64,000 nt of DNA from Amycolatopsis sp. NBRC 101858. GTDB taxonomy: Bacteria; Actinomycetota; Actinomycetes; Mycobacteriales; Pseudonocardiaceae. Within the stretch, counting starts at the first letter, position 1. The number at the start of each line of letters is the position of its first letter. The notes below the pieces were generated by a model. That model did not search any database, was not told the DNA's origin, and was given only the letters and a program-made list of their open reading frames with translations. The translations under genes were made by a program, and so were the position numbers. The stretch covers positions 1 through 64,000 of the forward strand of contig NZ_BSTD01000010.1 in assembly GCF_030269325.1 (NCBI RefSeq). Direction: 5' to 3'. Positions 26,159-35,951 of this stretch are shown one piece after another.

Positions 26159-26973
26159 TTCGGCTGACGATCGCGAACCATGACCTCCTGGAGCGGATCG
26201 AGACAGTCGCCGCGGACTGGTTCACCCGCGCACGGTTGCTCACGGGCCAGAACGAGCGGGCGGGCGCACACGTGACGGCGACACCGATCTGGTCGGAGGT
26301 ACGGGCTGTACTGGCGCGCCTACAACGCGGCAAATGCGCGTACTGCGAACGCAAGCTCGGCTCATCCGGCGACGAAGTCACGATCGACCACTTCCGGCCC
26401 AAGGGCAAGATCGCGGCTTGGAAGGGGCGAGCTGCCGATGTGGGCGGTGCCTCCCGAACCGGGTACTTCCTGCTGGCCTACGACCCGCGCAACTATCTCG
26501 CCGCGTGCCGGCGGTGCAACAACAAGTGGAAGGGCAGCCGGTTCCCAACTGCCCGGTCCCGCCGCCTCGACACGGCAGAAGCCGACTTACTGGCGGAGGA
26601 ACTGCCGTACCTCGTGAGCCCGGCCGACCCGGAAGACATCGATCCCGAACGCCTGATCGGGTGGGACGGGCCGATGCCCATTCCGGCCGATCCGGCAGGG
26701 CGCGACCGCGCGCTCGTCACGATCGACGTCCTCGGGCTCGCCCACGAAGACCTGGTCAAAGAACGGCAGCTCGTCCTCCGCAACGTCTGGCTGGCCCATC
26801 AGAACGCCCAGGGTGAAAAGCCGGACGTGCTCGCGAAGGCGATGCTCGACGACTGGTGCTCCCCGGCCAGCGCGCACTCTGCCTGCGCCCGCCGGTTCCG
26901 GGAGCTGTGTGACGAGAATCCGGCTGCGGCACGGCGGCACGTCGAGGTGGCGATGCAGTCGGCGAGCGTCTAG
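26155..26973 (+). CDS. HNH endonuclease, Septu PtuB-like
   Basis: 272 residues. The HNH core is clear: KCAYCERKLGSSGDEVTIDHFRPK (Cys61, Cys64, Asp78-His79), AYDPRNYLAACRRCNNKWKG (Asn113, Cys118, Cys121). This is the CxxC...DHFRPK...CxxCNxxK form found in PtuB and retron-associated nucleases. It is translationally coupled to the ATPase. The stop TAG interlocks with the stop of the convergent gene (CTAG at 26970-26973). The expected activity is DNA or RNA cleavage during phage infection, controlled by the ATPase. Confidence 0.85.
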   Translation: MIRLTIANHDLLERIETVAADWFTRARLLTGQNERAGAHVTATPIWSEVRAVLARLQRGKCAYCERKLGSSGDEVTIDHFRPKGKIAAWKGRAADVGGASRTGYFLLAYDPRNYLAACRRCNNKWKGSRFPTARSRRLDTAEADLLAEELPYLVSPADPEDIDPERLIGWDGPMPIPADPAGRDRALVTIDVLGLAHEDLVKERQLVLRNVWLAHQNAQGEKPDVLAKAMLDDWCSPASAHSACARRFRELCDENPAAARRHVEVAMQSASV

Positions 26974-28043
26974 ATCGTTCGGTCCACGACATCCATCGCC
27001 GGGAGGAAGGGCTCGATTCGCAAGCGTGCGACGTCGCTTCGGTAAGTCTTGCTCGCGTTGCCGCTGTGGAGCATCCGAAGCCGGTTCGATCCGACCCGGA
27101 GCAACGGGTGGACGGCCACCGGGAGTACCGCGCCCGAGGCGGCGCGGTCGCCGGCCCAGCCGAGCATCCCGCCGACCGCTTCGACGTGCGCGACCAGATC
27201 GGTGTGGTTGCGCACGAGGCAGCCCAGCGGATCGTTCTGCAGAGGCTGTCTGATGCGCCCGGCGTTCCAGAGGGCATGTCCTTTCTTGAGCACGTAGACC
27301 CGGGCGCCCAGGTTCGTGTCGGAGTTGGCTTCGACCAGCTTGGCCGGGTTGAGCGGGCCCGGCGGCCCCAGCCCGGCCAGCCCGGCGACACACGTCTGGA
27401 CGGTGCCCGAGCCGAGGTCGAACTCGGCGGGGTTGCCCGCACCCGCGATCGGCGCCGCGACTGTGCGGACCACGTCGGGGCCGGGTTCCGGAGCCGGGAA
27501 GCCATCGTGCGTCAGCAGCGCCGCGGCCTCTTTTCGCAGATCGCTTGCGATCCCGCGCAAGGAGCGGTTTGCGGTGTCCCCCTCCGCGGTTCCCCAGTGC
27601 GTGCCCGCGTACAACGCGGCGACGGCGTCGGCGAGCGACGCCATGGGCCATGTTCCCGACACCCGTACGCCGATGATGACGGATACGGCGGCCGGGTACA
27701 GCAACACGCGGGAGCGCGCCGTGGTGCCCACCGGGCCCCGTAAGTCCGATCGGTGCCACATCTGGAACGGCACCAGGTGCTCCCACGCCGAATCGTGTTT
27801 CGATCCGGGGGCGAGGCCCAGTTCACGCAGAGCGGAGGCAGCGCCGAGGTAGGAAGACCAGAACCTGCTCCAGCTCGGGCGATCGATGGCTGTGTGCCAG
27901 GGCAGACCGAGTTTGTCACCACGGTGGTCGAACGTGGCAGCGTAGCCCGCGCGCCTGGTCAACCGTCCTTGCTCGCCCGCGAGCAAGGACGGGAACACCG
28001 TCGTCCAGCTGACGGTGAAGGCCGCTTCGTGGATTGTCGCCAT
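26970..28043 (-). CDS. Unknown 357-residue protein beside the ATPase/HNH pair
   Basis: No family recognised. The protein is soluble-looking, with a Trp-rich N-terminal third (LPWHTAIDRPSWSRFWSSYL, SAWEHLVPFQMWHRSDLRG) and one moderately hydrophobic stretch (VLLYPAAVSVIIGVRVSGTW). The ATG follows CAGGAGAACG. It ends on the same four bases as the HNH gene, in the opposite direction, and starts 80 bases after the end of the membrane protein gene; both leftward genes probably form an operon separated by a hairpin. Confidence 0.7.
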   Translation of the reverse strand: MATIHEAAFTVSWTTVFPSLLAGEQGRLTRRAGYAATFDHRGDKLGLPWHTAIDRPSWSRFWSSYLGAASALRELGLAPGSKHDSAWEHLVPFQMWHRSDLRGPVGTTARSRVLLYPAAVSVIIGVRVSGTWPMASLADAVAALYAGTHWGTAEGDTANRSLRGIASDLRKEAAALLTHDGFPAPEPGPDVVRTVAAPIAGAGNPAEFDLGSGTVQTCVAGLAGLGPPGPLNPAKLVEANSDTNLGARVYVLKKGHALWNAGRIRQPLQNDPLGCLVRNHTDLVAHVEAVGGMLGWAGDRAASGAVLPVAVHPLLRVGSNRLRMLHSGNASKTYRSDVARLRIEPFLPAMDVVDRTI

Positions 28044-28084
28044 CGTTCTCCTGTATGCTCTCCTCGACTACCCACATGGTGGGG

Positions 28085-28110
28085 GAGCGGCCGGCTTCGT
28101 CCGGCCGCTC
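28085..28110. terminator. Perfect 10-bp hairpin between the two leftward genes
   Basis: GAGCGGCCGG (28085-28094), loop CTTCGT, and its exact complement (28101-28110). On the plus strand it is followed by a T-rich tract (GTTTCTTTT), so it looks like an intrinsic terminator for plus-strand transcripts; on the minus strand it sits between the 518-residue and 357-residue genes and may attenuate the second. Confidence 0.6.
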
Positions 28111-28123
28111 GTTTCTTTTCCGG

Positions 28124-29680
28124 TCATTCCGACGACGAGACTTCGACGAGCGCAACCGGTTGCCGGTCGATGGTCACCTCAGAATTGGGCATCTCGGCGA
28201 CCTCCGCGATGTCGCCCGCCTTGTAGCGCAGCCGGTCGTTGGCGCTTTGCCGTCGAAGGGCCCACCACAGCTTGAGGGTGTTCCCCGACGTGGCCAGCGC
28301 CTCGATCTTGCTCTTGTCCGTCAGAGCCGGCTCGGTGACGATTCGTGGCGCGACGAGAACGCGTCCGCCGCGCTTCGCCAGTAGCACGCCGCTGTCGTCC
28401 CCGGCTCGCACACGCAGGAACCGCGCGTCGCGACCGAGGAACCCGCGTAGCCCGAGCTTGCGCAGCAGGACCCGTTCCGTGTCACCGGGCTGCGGTATCA
28501 GCGCGGCCCGGCGGCAGTGGTTGACGAAGAAGAGGAGGCACGCGACCAGCCACACCGCCACGCCCAGCAAGACGCTGTATGCGAACACGAAGTAGAAGTC
28601 GAGGAATCCGTAGGCGTGCCAGTAGTCACGGCGGTAGCGGGGAAAGATCTCGGCGGTGAGCCAAGGGTAGAGGAGGGCGATTGCGAACGAGAACGCGACG
28701 CCGAGGATCCCGGTGACTGCCGTGGTGCCGACGACACCGCCGGTCTGGTCTCCGACGGGCGTGGTCGATCGCCAGGGGGAGCAGCGCCTGATGAGGGTGA
28801 AGCTGGTCAGTACGAAAAGAACGCCGGGTAGGACCAGGAAAACGGGGAACCCGACAGCTTGGAGAATTTCGGACTCACCGAAAACGTCGACGGTGAACGT
28901 GGTCGCCGCCACCACGCTTGCCTTGGTTCCGGTGGGGCCGGCCACGTGGACGACGATGCTGAGGGCGCGCGGCCCGGGGGTGACTAGGTCGCTCGCGGTG
29001 AAGGTGATGGGAAGCAGCAGCTGCTGCCGGGCACCGATGCCGAACGCGCAGTCCGGCTTGGCGACCGTGTGCCCGCCCTCGGCCCTGACGTCGGTTCCGC
29101 CGGGGCAGAGGACGGAGACCGACGTCGACGCCGGCGCGGTCACGTCGAGCGAGGTCACCTCGACGTCCGAGTCCCGTGGATTGCCGATCACTAGGGACGC
29201 GGAGCCCGGCCGGTTTTCGTTGATCCGGTCGACCGCGGAGTCGATCTTGGTTTCGACGAGCACCGGGCTCGCCGCGGCCTTGACCGCCAGCACTGCCGAG
29301 GTCGTTCCCCGAGGGGAGCCCACGATGAAGGTCACCGAGGTGTCTTGCCCGCTGCCTTCGGCGGTGCGGGTGACGCTGAATTCGACCGCTCCGGAGGCGC
29401 CCACAGCCAGTACCACGGATCTGCTTGCCAGCTCGACCTTCAGCGACGTGTCCGACGGGACCGGGCGAACGTCGACCGAAACCTGTTCCGCTCCGCCGTT
29501 GACGATCGTCAGCGCGCCGGCCGCCGTCCCTCCCGCGACGAGGCTCACCTGTTCCGGCGTTGCGGCAGCGGTCACGGTGTCGGCCGCATCGGCAGGAGCC
29601 GAGGCGAACCAGGTCGCGAAGAACCCCGCCAGCACGAAAAGCGCTGCGCCGATCACCCTGACCGGTGACGTCGATCGCAT
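28124..29680 (-). CDS. Membrane protein with extracytoplasmic Ig-like domains
   Basis: 518 residues, family not recognised. A signal peptide (VIGAALFVLAGFFATWF, cleavage near ADA) is followed by about 240 residues of beta-rich sequence in two or three Ig-like units (EQVSLVAGGTAAGALTIVNG; SASLVIGNPRDSDVEVTSL). Three membrane helices lie at about 285-310, 325-355 and 370-400, and a cytoplasmic tail of about 115 residues ends the protein. The layout is that of a surface sensor or anchor. It precedes the 357-residue gene and faces the ATPase/HNH pair. Confidence 0.75.
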   Translation of the reverse strand: MRSTSPVRVIGAALFVLAGFFATWFASAPADAADTVTAAATPEQVSLVAGGTAAGALTIVNGGAEQVSVDVRPVPSDTSLKVELASRSVVLAVGASGAVEFSVTRTAEGSGQDTSVTFIVGSPRGTTSAVLAVKAAASPVLVETKIDSAVDRINENRPGSASLVIGNPRDSDVEVTSLDVTAPASTSVSVLCPGGTDVRAEGGHTVAKPDCAFGIGARQQLLLPITFTASDLVTPGPRALSIVVHVAGPTGTKASVVAATTFTVDVFGESEILQAVGFPVFLVLPGVLFVLTSFTLIRRCSPWRSTTPVGDQTGGVVGTTAVTGILGVAFSFAIALLYPWLTAEIFPRYRRDYWHAYGFLDFYFVFAYSVLLGVAVWLVACLLFFVNHCRRAALIPQPGDTERVLLRKLGLRGFLGRDARFLRVRAGDDSGVLLAKRGGRVLVAPRIVTEPALTDKSKIEALATSGNTLKLWWALRRQSANDRLRYKAGDIAEVAEMPNSEVTIDRQPVALVEVSSSE

Positions 29681-30312
29681 GTGTCCTCCGCGGAGCGGGC
29701 CCGGCCTGGGCGGACGCCGGCTGCCGCTTGTGTCGCCAGCGGCGGAACATCCGTTACGACCCTCGGGTGTCGGCTTTGAGCCGGTGCCGTTCGTAGGTCA
29801 CGCCGTTCGGATCACGAAGGTGGGATTGCGCTGGTCGATGTCGACCAGCCGTCCGGCGTGCCGCATCATCGGCCTTAGCCGCCACCGGCGCTGTGCGCGC
29901 CAGCGGCGGATTGCTCGCCGTAACTCGTGTGAGTGAACTTCCGAGTTTTCGACCAGGCCTCCGAACAGTGCCGTGATTACCGATCCATTGGTCGTGACCA
30001 GCGAGAACGCTGCTGTGGCGACCCGACTCGTAGTGGCTTCGTAACTGAAAAGTTGCTTTCGCGGCTGTTGCGCATGCAGCTTTGATAGCGACCGATGGCG
30101 CAAGGCATGACCGCTTCCGGTCGCAGCTCCGCTATGCCAAAGGGAGGCAGTTGTGGCGCGTGCTCACGGATACCCTCGACTGGCCACGGCTGTGGCTCAG
30201 CCGTACGCGACCCGGTTGGAGAAGGACAGCTTCCGCTGGCTGTCCATGAGCAGGCGATCGCCGCGTCGGGCGCGCCTACGCGCTTTACGGGTCGGTGATC
30301 AGAGGAAGCGCC
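29681..30312. other. Intergenic region with a weak open frame
   Basis: About 630 bases between divergent genes. One leftward frame (29798-30103, about 100 codons from TTG) has a possible membrane helix and an Arg-rich tail, but no good ribosome site and poor codon bias. Bases 29930-30110 are less GC-rich than the flanks. I do not support a gene here. The 3' part carries the GAGGAAG ribosome site of the helicase. Confidence 0.35.
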
Positions 30313-33308
30313 ATGACCTGGTTTGAGGAGGTCGCGCCACAGGTCCGGCTGGTCCTCGCGACCGAAACCCAGCCGGGACTGCGGCGGGCTCAAGTTGGTG
30401 CAGCCTGGGCCTTGGGTGCTGCGCTCATGTCCGGCCGCCCGACTGCGGCCATGGCAGTCCTGCCGACCGGAACAGGAAAGTCTGCAGTTCTGGGGCTCGT
30501 GCCACTCCTCGTCGCGACAGACCGGCCGGTACTTCTCGCCGCTCCGAACCGGCTGGTGCGCGACCAACTCGCTGAGACTCTGAAGACGCAGTACACGCTC
30601 AAGCAGCTCGGTGTAATCCCGCGCAACACACGAGAACCCCAGGTCACAGTCGTCCAGCACCGCTTGGCGACGGTGGACGACTGGATTGAGGCAGCCCGGG
30701 AAGCTGACTTCGTGATCGGTACCCCGGGCGTGCTGTCTCCGTCATATGCCGAGGTTGCCAAGCCGCCGAGAGGACTCTTTCGCACGGTGCTGGTCGACGA
30801 GGCGCACCACGTTCCTGCAAAGACCTGGACGACATTGCTCGAGTCCTTCCCCGGAACTCAACGAGCGCTGTTGACCGCGACACCAGTACGTGCCGACGGC
30901 AAGGAGATCAACGCGGAGATCGTCTACTCATACGCCCTCGCTGATGCCTTGCGAGACGGGGTCATCGCTCCGGTCACGTTCATACCCGTCGCGCGAACTG
31001 CGGACCAGAGCCGCGACGAGGCCCTCGCGGCGGCTGCGATCGAGAGGCTGCGCGACCCGGAACACCTAGCCGGACGAAGCCTGCTGATCGTCCGTGCGGG
31101 ACGGATCGACGAAGCCAAGGCTCTGGTCGAGGTCTACCGCGCAGCCGGCGCGGAACTGGCGTTGGTCACCGGGCAGACCACGCCGGGGCAGCTGCAAAAG
31201 ATACTGGGAAAGCTCGAAGCGGACGAGCTCCACGGCTTGCTCAGCGTCGGCGTGCTCGGCGAAGGGTTCAACTTCCCCCGGCTCAAGATTGCTGTCTATC
31301 ACCGCAAACACCAGTCGCTCGGGCCGACGCTTCAATTCGCCGGCCGCGTCAACCGCGCTGGAGGGAGTCTCGGCCCGGCAGAACTGCTCGCCGTGCCCGG
31401 CGAGGACATCGCTGATGAGACACGTCAGCTGTATGAATCCGACGCTGACTGGAGTCGCGTCCTGGCCGGCCTCGCCGACGCGGCGATCGAGGGTGAACGA
31501 GACAGGCGACGCTTCCTCGGCTCCCTAGGTGATCTACGGCAACGACGCCTCCTCCCCGAACCGTTGTCCTTGGCTGCCCTCCGCCCGGCCAAGGACGTCA
31601 CGGTCGTCCGCATCACCGCGTCCGACAAGGCCGGGGTGAAACTTGGCAATGTTCGCCTGACAGAACAACTTTCCGGTGAAGTCGTGCTTGACCGGGTCAC
31701 CAACGACCAGCGCATGCGGATCATCGTCACCGCCAGGGAGAGGCGGCCACGCTGGATCAGCAGCGATGCGCTGGACTCCGAGGAATACGAGCTCTACATC
31801 GTCGTCATGGACCCGGCCGAACCGCTGCTGTACGTCCACGCTCCCCGGGGCTCGGCAGCGACCAGGATCGCGGAGGCGTTGGGTTTCACGGACTTCGCTC
31901 CTGAAGAGACCGGCTGGATCGCTCGTTTCTTGAATGGTCTCAATGTAATTTCGTACTTTTCTGTCGGTATGCGTGCCACCCGACTGCCCGGGGGTACGCT
32001 CGCGACGTATCGAACCTTGGCCGGAACCTCAGTGGGTGCGGCTGTTTCAGCCACCGACAGCATCGCCTACGCGGCAGGTCACCTTATCATGCAGGCCAAG
32101 GATCCATTCCGGGACGGATCGGCTTCGGTGACGGTCGGCGTCAGTATGGGCCGCGCAAAGGTGTGGAGTGCCGGGAGCACCGACCTGAGCGGCTTTCGCC
32201 GCTGGTGCCAGGAAGTAGGTCGTCTTGGTCGGACGCCCAGTGACGATACGATGGAAGCCCCGCGCCTGGGTTTGCGCATCCCTCAAACGCTGCGGGAGTT
32301 CCCGCTCGACCCGCTCGCCGTTCAAGTCGACACCCGAAGCCTGGTGGATGGCGCGACATTCGAGCTGAACAGACGCCGCGTCCCTTTGGCCGAGTTGGAG
32401 CTCGTGCCACAGCGCTTGAGCTCGTCCGCCCTTGAAATCAAAGGACTCGCCGGTTCCGCGCTCGCGCTTCACGCCACGATCGGCATCGAGGGGAAGCTGA
32501 CCCCGCTTGCCGATGACCCGGGCCTGCCTTGCTATCTCGACGGCGCGTACGCGAGCGTCTCGTTACCCGAAGCTCTTGAACTGCACTCCAATCTCACTGT
32601 CTACTACGCAGACGCGTCGAGCAGCAACGGCATCGGCTCTACACCCCACCGAACGTACACCTGTCTTTCCCGGCCGACCTCCTCGTCAGGGCCGACTGGT
32701 CTGATGTGGACGTTCGGCACGAAGGCAAGCCAGGCCGTAACGGCAAGAAGAACATCCACGAAGCGATGGCAGATTGGCACGTGTCGGTGCTGACCGGAGA
32801 ATCTCGCGCCTGGGTTGTCAACGACGACGGATCAGGCGAGATCGCAGACCTCGTTGTGATCAGTCCTCCCGCCGCATGGTTCACAGAAGACGGAGGCTTC
32901 GTGGCGCCGATCGCCGATCTGCCGAAGGCGCCGGTGCATGTGACCTTATGCCACTGCAAGTTCGCCGGAAGCGACGTGCCGAGAAGGCAGCTCAAAGACC
33001 TGGACGAGGTTGTCGGTCAAGCTCATCGCTCTGTTCGCTGGATGTCAAATCCCCGAGTCTTTTGGGAGACGTTGGCGGCACGGTTCGGAAATCGCGCGAA
33101 ACTTATGAAGGGAGACAGTGCGCTGGTCGGTGACGCCCTCAAGTACTTCGCGACCAACATGCCGGATACCCAGGTTGCCCTGCAAGTTGTCCAGCCCGGC
33201 CTCGACATCGCAAAGGTGCCCGGCTGGGTGGCAGGTGAGATCCTGCTGTCCTTCTTGTCGGACGCGGCAGGCACGGTAGGTGCCGCCGTCACTATCGTAG
33301 GTGCCTGA
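30313..33308 (+). pseudogene. Large DEAD/DEAH helicase with C-terminal nuclease-like domain, frameshifted
   Basis: The helicase reads MTWFEEVAPQ from ATG 30313: Walker A LPTGTGKSAVLG, DEAH box VLVDEAHHV, LLTATPVRADG (motif III) and QFAGRVNRAGG (motif VI). Near 32637 the frame shifts by one base: after SSNGIG the sequence continues in the next frame as YTPPNVHLSFPADLLVRADW and on to 33308, including ADLVVIS and VHVTLCHCKFAGSD, which resemble PD-(D/E)xK nuclease core strands. Joined, the protein would be about 998 residues. One missing C (GGCCTC read as GGCTC) would explain it. Large helicase-nuclease proteins are common in phage-defence islands; this one follows a Septu-like pair. It may be inactive or a sequence error. 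Confidence 0.72.
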
Positions 33309-33966
33309 GCTAGGCGTCGCGGTGGTCGGTTGTACCCTTGGCTGAGGCGGGATCGAGAGTACCAACCGTCCCAGCGCGGGGGCGACCGACCCAAGCCTAG
33401 TGCTGAGCGGAGACCAGGTCGCCGTTGAGATGTCGCCCCTTGAGAATCCCCACTCGTGTTCACTCTTGCTGAGGTCGAACGCCTCATGGAAAAGGACTCC
33501 CGAACCGGCGAGGCCCTGAATGGCCGCTACTTCTGGTGCTCCGACGGACTCATCGTTCGAGACGCAGGCATCGACAACATCATGCAGGTGCTGCCGGCCT
33601 GCTCGATTGTGGTGACTTCACGCAGGTCCTGCAACGGCTCAACGACGACTGACCGTCCGCCCCATTCTGAAACGATCAGTAAGTTGAAGGGGCTGGTGAT
33701 TGGCGAGGGTGCGGCTTCGAGGAGACCTTGTGGCGTGGTTGGTGTCGGAACGGGCCAGTGGCCGCGCTTGGAGGGCAGGCGACAGCGATCTTGCCTGGGA
33801 GATCGGAGGCTACGACATGGTCCGGTTTGAGTTGCATGTCTTGGATGAGGAGATCGTCGGCACGCCGGACGGGCGGCCAGGCTCGACACCGGCTGCGAAG
33901 CCGCGACCGGCGTCCTGATCGAGCTGGTCGTGGGTGGAGCAGAAGATGCTGCACCCACGACCAGCC
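33309..33966. other. Poorly coding region between helicase and mobile-element remnant
   Basis: Two weak candidates exist. GTG 33456 opens FTLAEVERLMEKDSR, GRYFWCSDGLIVRD, which seems to shift frame near 33600 and end as FTQVLQRLNDD at 33652; it may be a broken 65-residue gene. TTG 33700 opens a 72-codon frame containing LVAWLVSERASGRAWRAGD and LAWEIGGYDMVRFELHVLD, with reasonable composition but a weak start. Neither has a recognised family. Confidence 0.35.
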
Positions 33967-34410
33967 TCAGCTCTTGATCTTCGCGCCGCCTTCCCCGGCG
34001 TCGAGTTCGCTGGTGAGGAGTGCGAAGCCGCTGATGGTCATCAGGCCGTCGAGGACGAGAGGGCCGATGGTGGCGGCGATCGGTTCGTGGTGCTAGGCGG
34101 TGAGGACTGCGTGGATGTGGCCGTAGGAGATCGTGAACGAGCCGATCGCCACGATGGTGCCGATGCCGTAGCGGACCGTGTTCCAGAACCAGGTCTGTCG
34201 CCAGCTCACTCTGGTGAGCACCTCGACGGTGACGATCAGGGCGATCGGCCATACGCCGGCGCCGATCTGGGGGCTCAGACCTGGCGGCTGTGAGCTGGCG
34301 GGCAGCCGAGTGTGCGGGACGTTGGCGGCGATCGAGGTGACGGAGCCGAAGGCGAACCAAGCCAGCTCACGGCCTGCCCGCCACCAGTTGCTCTGTCTGG
34401 TGGCTCGCAC
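33967..34410 (-). pseudogene. DUF2637 membrane protein of an integrative element, nonsense codon
   Basis: The minus strand gives ELAWFAFGSVTSIAANV, GAGVWPIALIVTVEVLTRV and SYGHIHAVLTA, then an in-frame TAG (34093-34095), then HHEPIAATIGPLVLDGLMTI to a TGA at 33967. Four membrane helices are typical of DUF2637 proteins found in actinobacterial integrative plasmids. The stop replaces what is normally an aromatic codon. It lies downstream of the integrase operon, in the same direction. Confidence 0.75.
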
Positions 34411-34455
34411 GGCCGGCTCCCCGGAACGGAGAGAACCGGCTGATGTGCAGGGTCG

Positions 34456-34803
34456 TCAAGTGGCCGCGTCGGCACGCGGCCTGGCGCCAGATCGGATGCC
34501 CTGGCGACCGGTGCCGTTGGTGAGCCAGCCTCCGTCACCGCTCGCCGTGCCGCCAGACTGGTGGCTGGGCGATCGCCAACCAGACGGCGGGAGCCCGATG
34601 TGGGACGGCTGCCTACCTGTTTCTGACGCACCGGCCGTGCTGGCGGCGTTGATCTTCTCGACAGCTTGGCGGACGTGGTGCGCACTGAGCCCGGTGGCAT
34701 CGGCCAATTTGCCGCGACCGGGCTTTGGCGCGCCTTGCCTGCGGGCGGTCTCGTACTGCGCCAGGACCTGCTCGACGGGGTCGAGACCCACGAGGGCGTT
34801 CAT
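34456..34803 (-). CDS. Small helix-turn-helix protein of the integrative element
   Basis: 115 residues. The N-terminal half contains DPVEQVLAQYETARRQG and GRGKLADATGLSAHHVRQAV, a helix-turn-helix of the kind seen in element-encoded regulators; the C-terminal half is Gly/Ser/Pro-rich and disordered. It overlaps the integrase stop (ATGA at 34800-34803), so it is cotranslated. It could control excision or transfer; no exact family recognised. Confidence 0.65.
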   Translation of the reverse strand: MNALVGLDPVEQVLAQYETARRQGAPKPGRGKLADATGLSAHHVRQAVEKINAASTAGASETGRQPSHIGLPPSGWRSPSHQSGGTASGDGGWLTNGTGRQGIRSGARPRADAAT

Positions 34804-35951
34804 CGGTCACCTCGGACTCGATCGGACTCGTCAAGGCGCTCGCTCGCGCCTGCGAGAGGTGGCCTGATCTCACGCCTGCCGAGGTCGACTGCGTCGGCCT
34901 CCAGAGGTGCGAGTCCGGCCAGGGGATGTGGCTCCCCGGAGAGCGCGGACAGGGCAGCTGCGACTTCGTGGATGGTTGCCGAGGTGTAGGTCAACGTCAC
35001 GCTGCCGCGGTCGCTCGTCGTGCCGGGGTTGGCGTGTCCTGCGTAGGCTGCCGCGACTGCGTAGCCGAACGAGCGCTCGACCCAGGTCAACGTCGTGTAC
35101 CGCAGCCAGTGCGACGTGACGCCGAGCGCCTTGGCCCACGGCAAAATCCGCCAGATCCGATTCCAGAACGTCTGGTAGTTGTGGTAGCGCATGGGGGCAC
35201 CGCTGCGTAGGCGCAGTACCTGGTCATTCGGGTCATGACCGGGAACTCGGGAGTTGAGGTGCTCCTGCAGCGCGTTGAGCAGGGTCGGTGAGACAGGTTG
35301 GCGACGGTTCTTGCTGCCCTTCTCCCGCAGCAAGATGGTGCAGTCCATGGGGTTGAGGTCTCGGCGGCGCAGTTTCAGCGCGCCGCCGACGCGGCAGGCT
35401 GTCTCGCTGTGCAATCGCAGCAGGAGGCTGTCGAAGAGCGGGTCGGGGCCGGAATTGGCGGCCGCTCGGTTGATTTCGGTGACTTCGCGAGGTGTGAGGG
35501 CGCGTCGCTTCGTGTTCCGGTGCCTGCTGTTCTTGATGGTGGCCACCGGGCTCTCCGCCAAGGTGACCAGCTTGTCGCCGGCGGCGCACCGGTAGAGGCA
35601 CTTCACAGCGTCGATGAAGAGCGCTCTCGCTCCCTGGCCCGTGTAGCTCGGGGATTTCGCGGCCGCCCGCTGCTGAACCAGGTTGGCCAGCTGGTTGATC
35701 TCCGAGGCGAGGGGCTCGTCGATCGGTCGATCGCCCCACTCGTCGACCAGCACCTGCCAGTAGTACCTCCAGGTCTTGCTCGAACTCTCGGAGGTCGTCT
35801 TCTCGACTTCCGGGACGTACTCGGCGAACGTCGGCACCACCTTGGGTTTGGCGAGGTCGGCGACCTGATCCAGGGACAGGCCGAGCTTGGCGAGCACGAT
35901 CTCGGCCGCCGCGGCGACGGCTCGCTCGTCGATCGGGGGTCCGGCGTTCAT
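34800..35951 (-). CDS. Tyrosine recombinase / integrase
   Basis: 383 residues. N-terminal SAM-like domain (about 40-140), then the catalytic domain: Arg in HSETACRVGGALKL, HxxR in TSHWLRYTTLTW, His in YAGHANPGTT and the nucleophile Tyr in LTYTSATIHEVA. All key residues are present. Middle gene of a three-gene operon with ATGA overlaps on both sides. It differs from classic phage integrases in sitting beside an AbrB-like protein rather than Xis. Confidence 0.88.
   Translation of the reverse strand: MNAGPPIDERAVAAAAEIVLAKLGLSLDQVADLAKPKVVPTFAEYVPEVEKTTSESSSKTWRYYWQVLVDEWGDRPIDEPLASEINQLANLVQQRAAAKSPSYTGQGARALFIDAVKCLYRCAAGDKLVTLAESPVATIKNSRHRNTKRRALTPREVTEINRAAANSGPDPLFDSLLLRLHSETACRVGGALKLRRRDLNPMDCTILLREKGSKNRRQPVSPTLLNALQEHLNSRVPGHDPNDQVLRLRSGAPMRYHNYQTFWNRIWRILPWAKALGVTSHWLRYTTLTWVERSFGYAVAAAYAGHANPGTTSDRGSVTLTYTSATIHEVAAALSALSGEPHPLAGLAPLEADAVDLGRREIRPPLAGASERLDESDRVRGDR

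Noticed and set aside
29798..30103. 100-codon leftward frame between the membrane protein and helicase genes
   Set aside because: TTG start without a ribosome site and codon use unlike the neighbours; kept only as part of the intergenic note.
32600..32700. Programmed frameshift in the helicase
   Set aside because: I see no slippery heptamer or downstream pseudoknot; a simple one-base loss is the plainer explanation.
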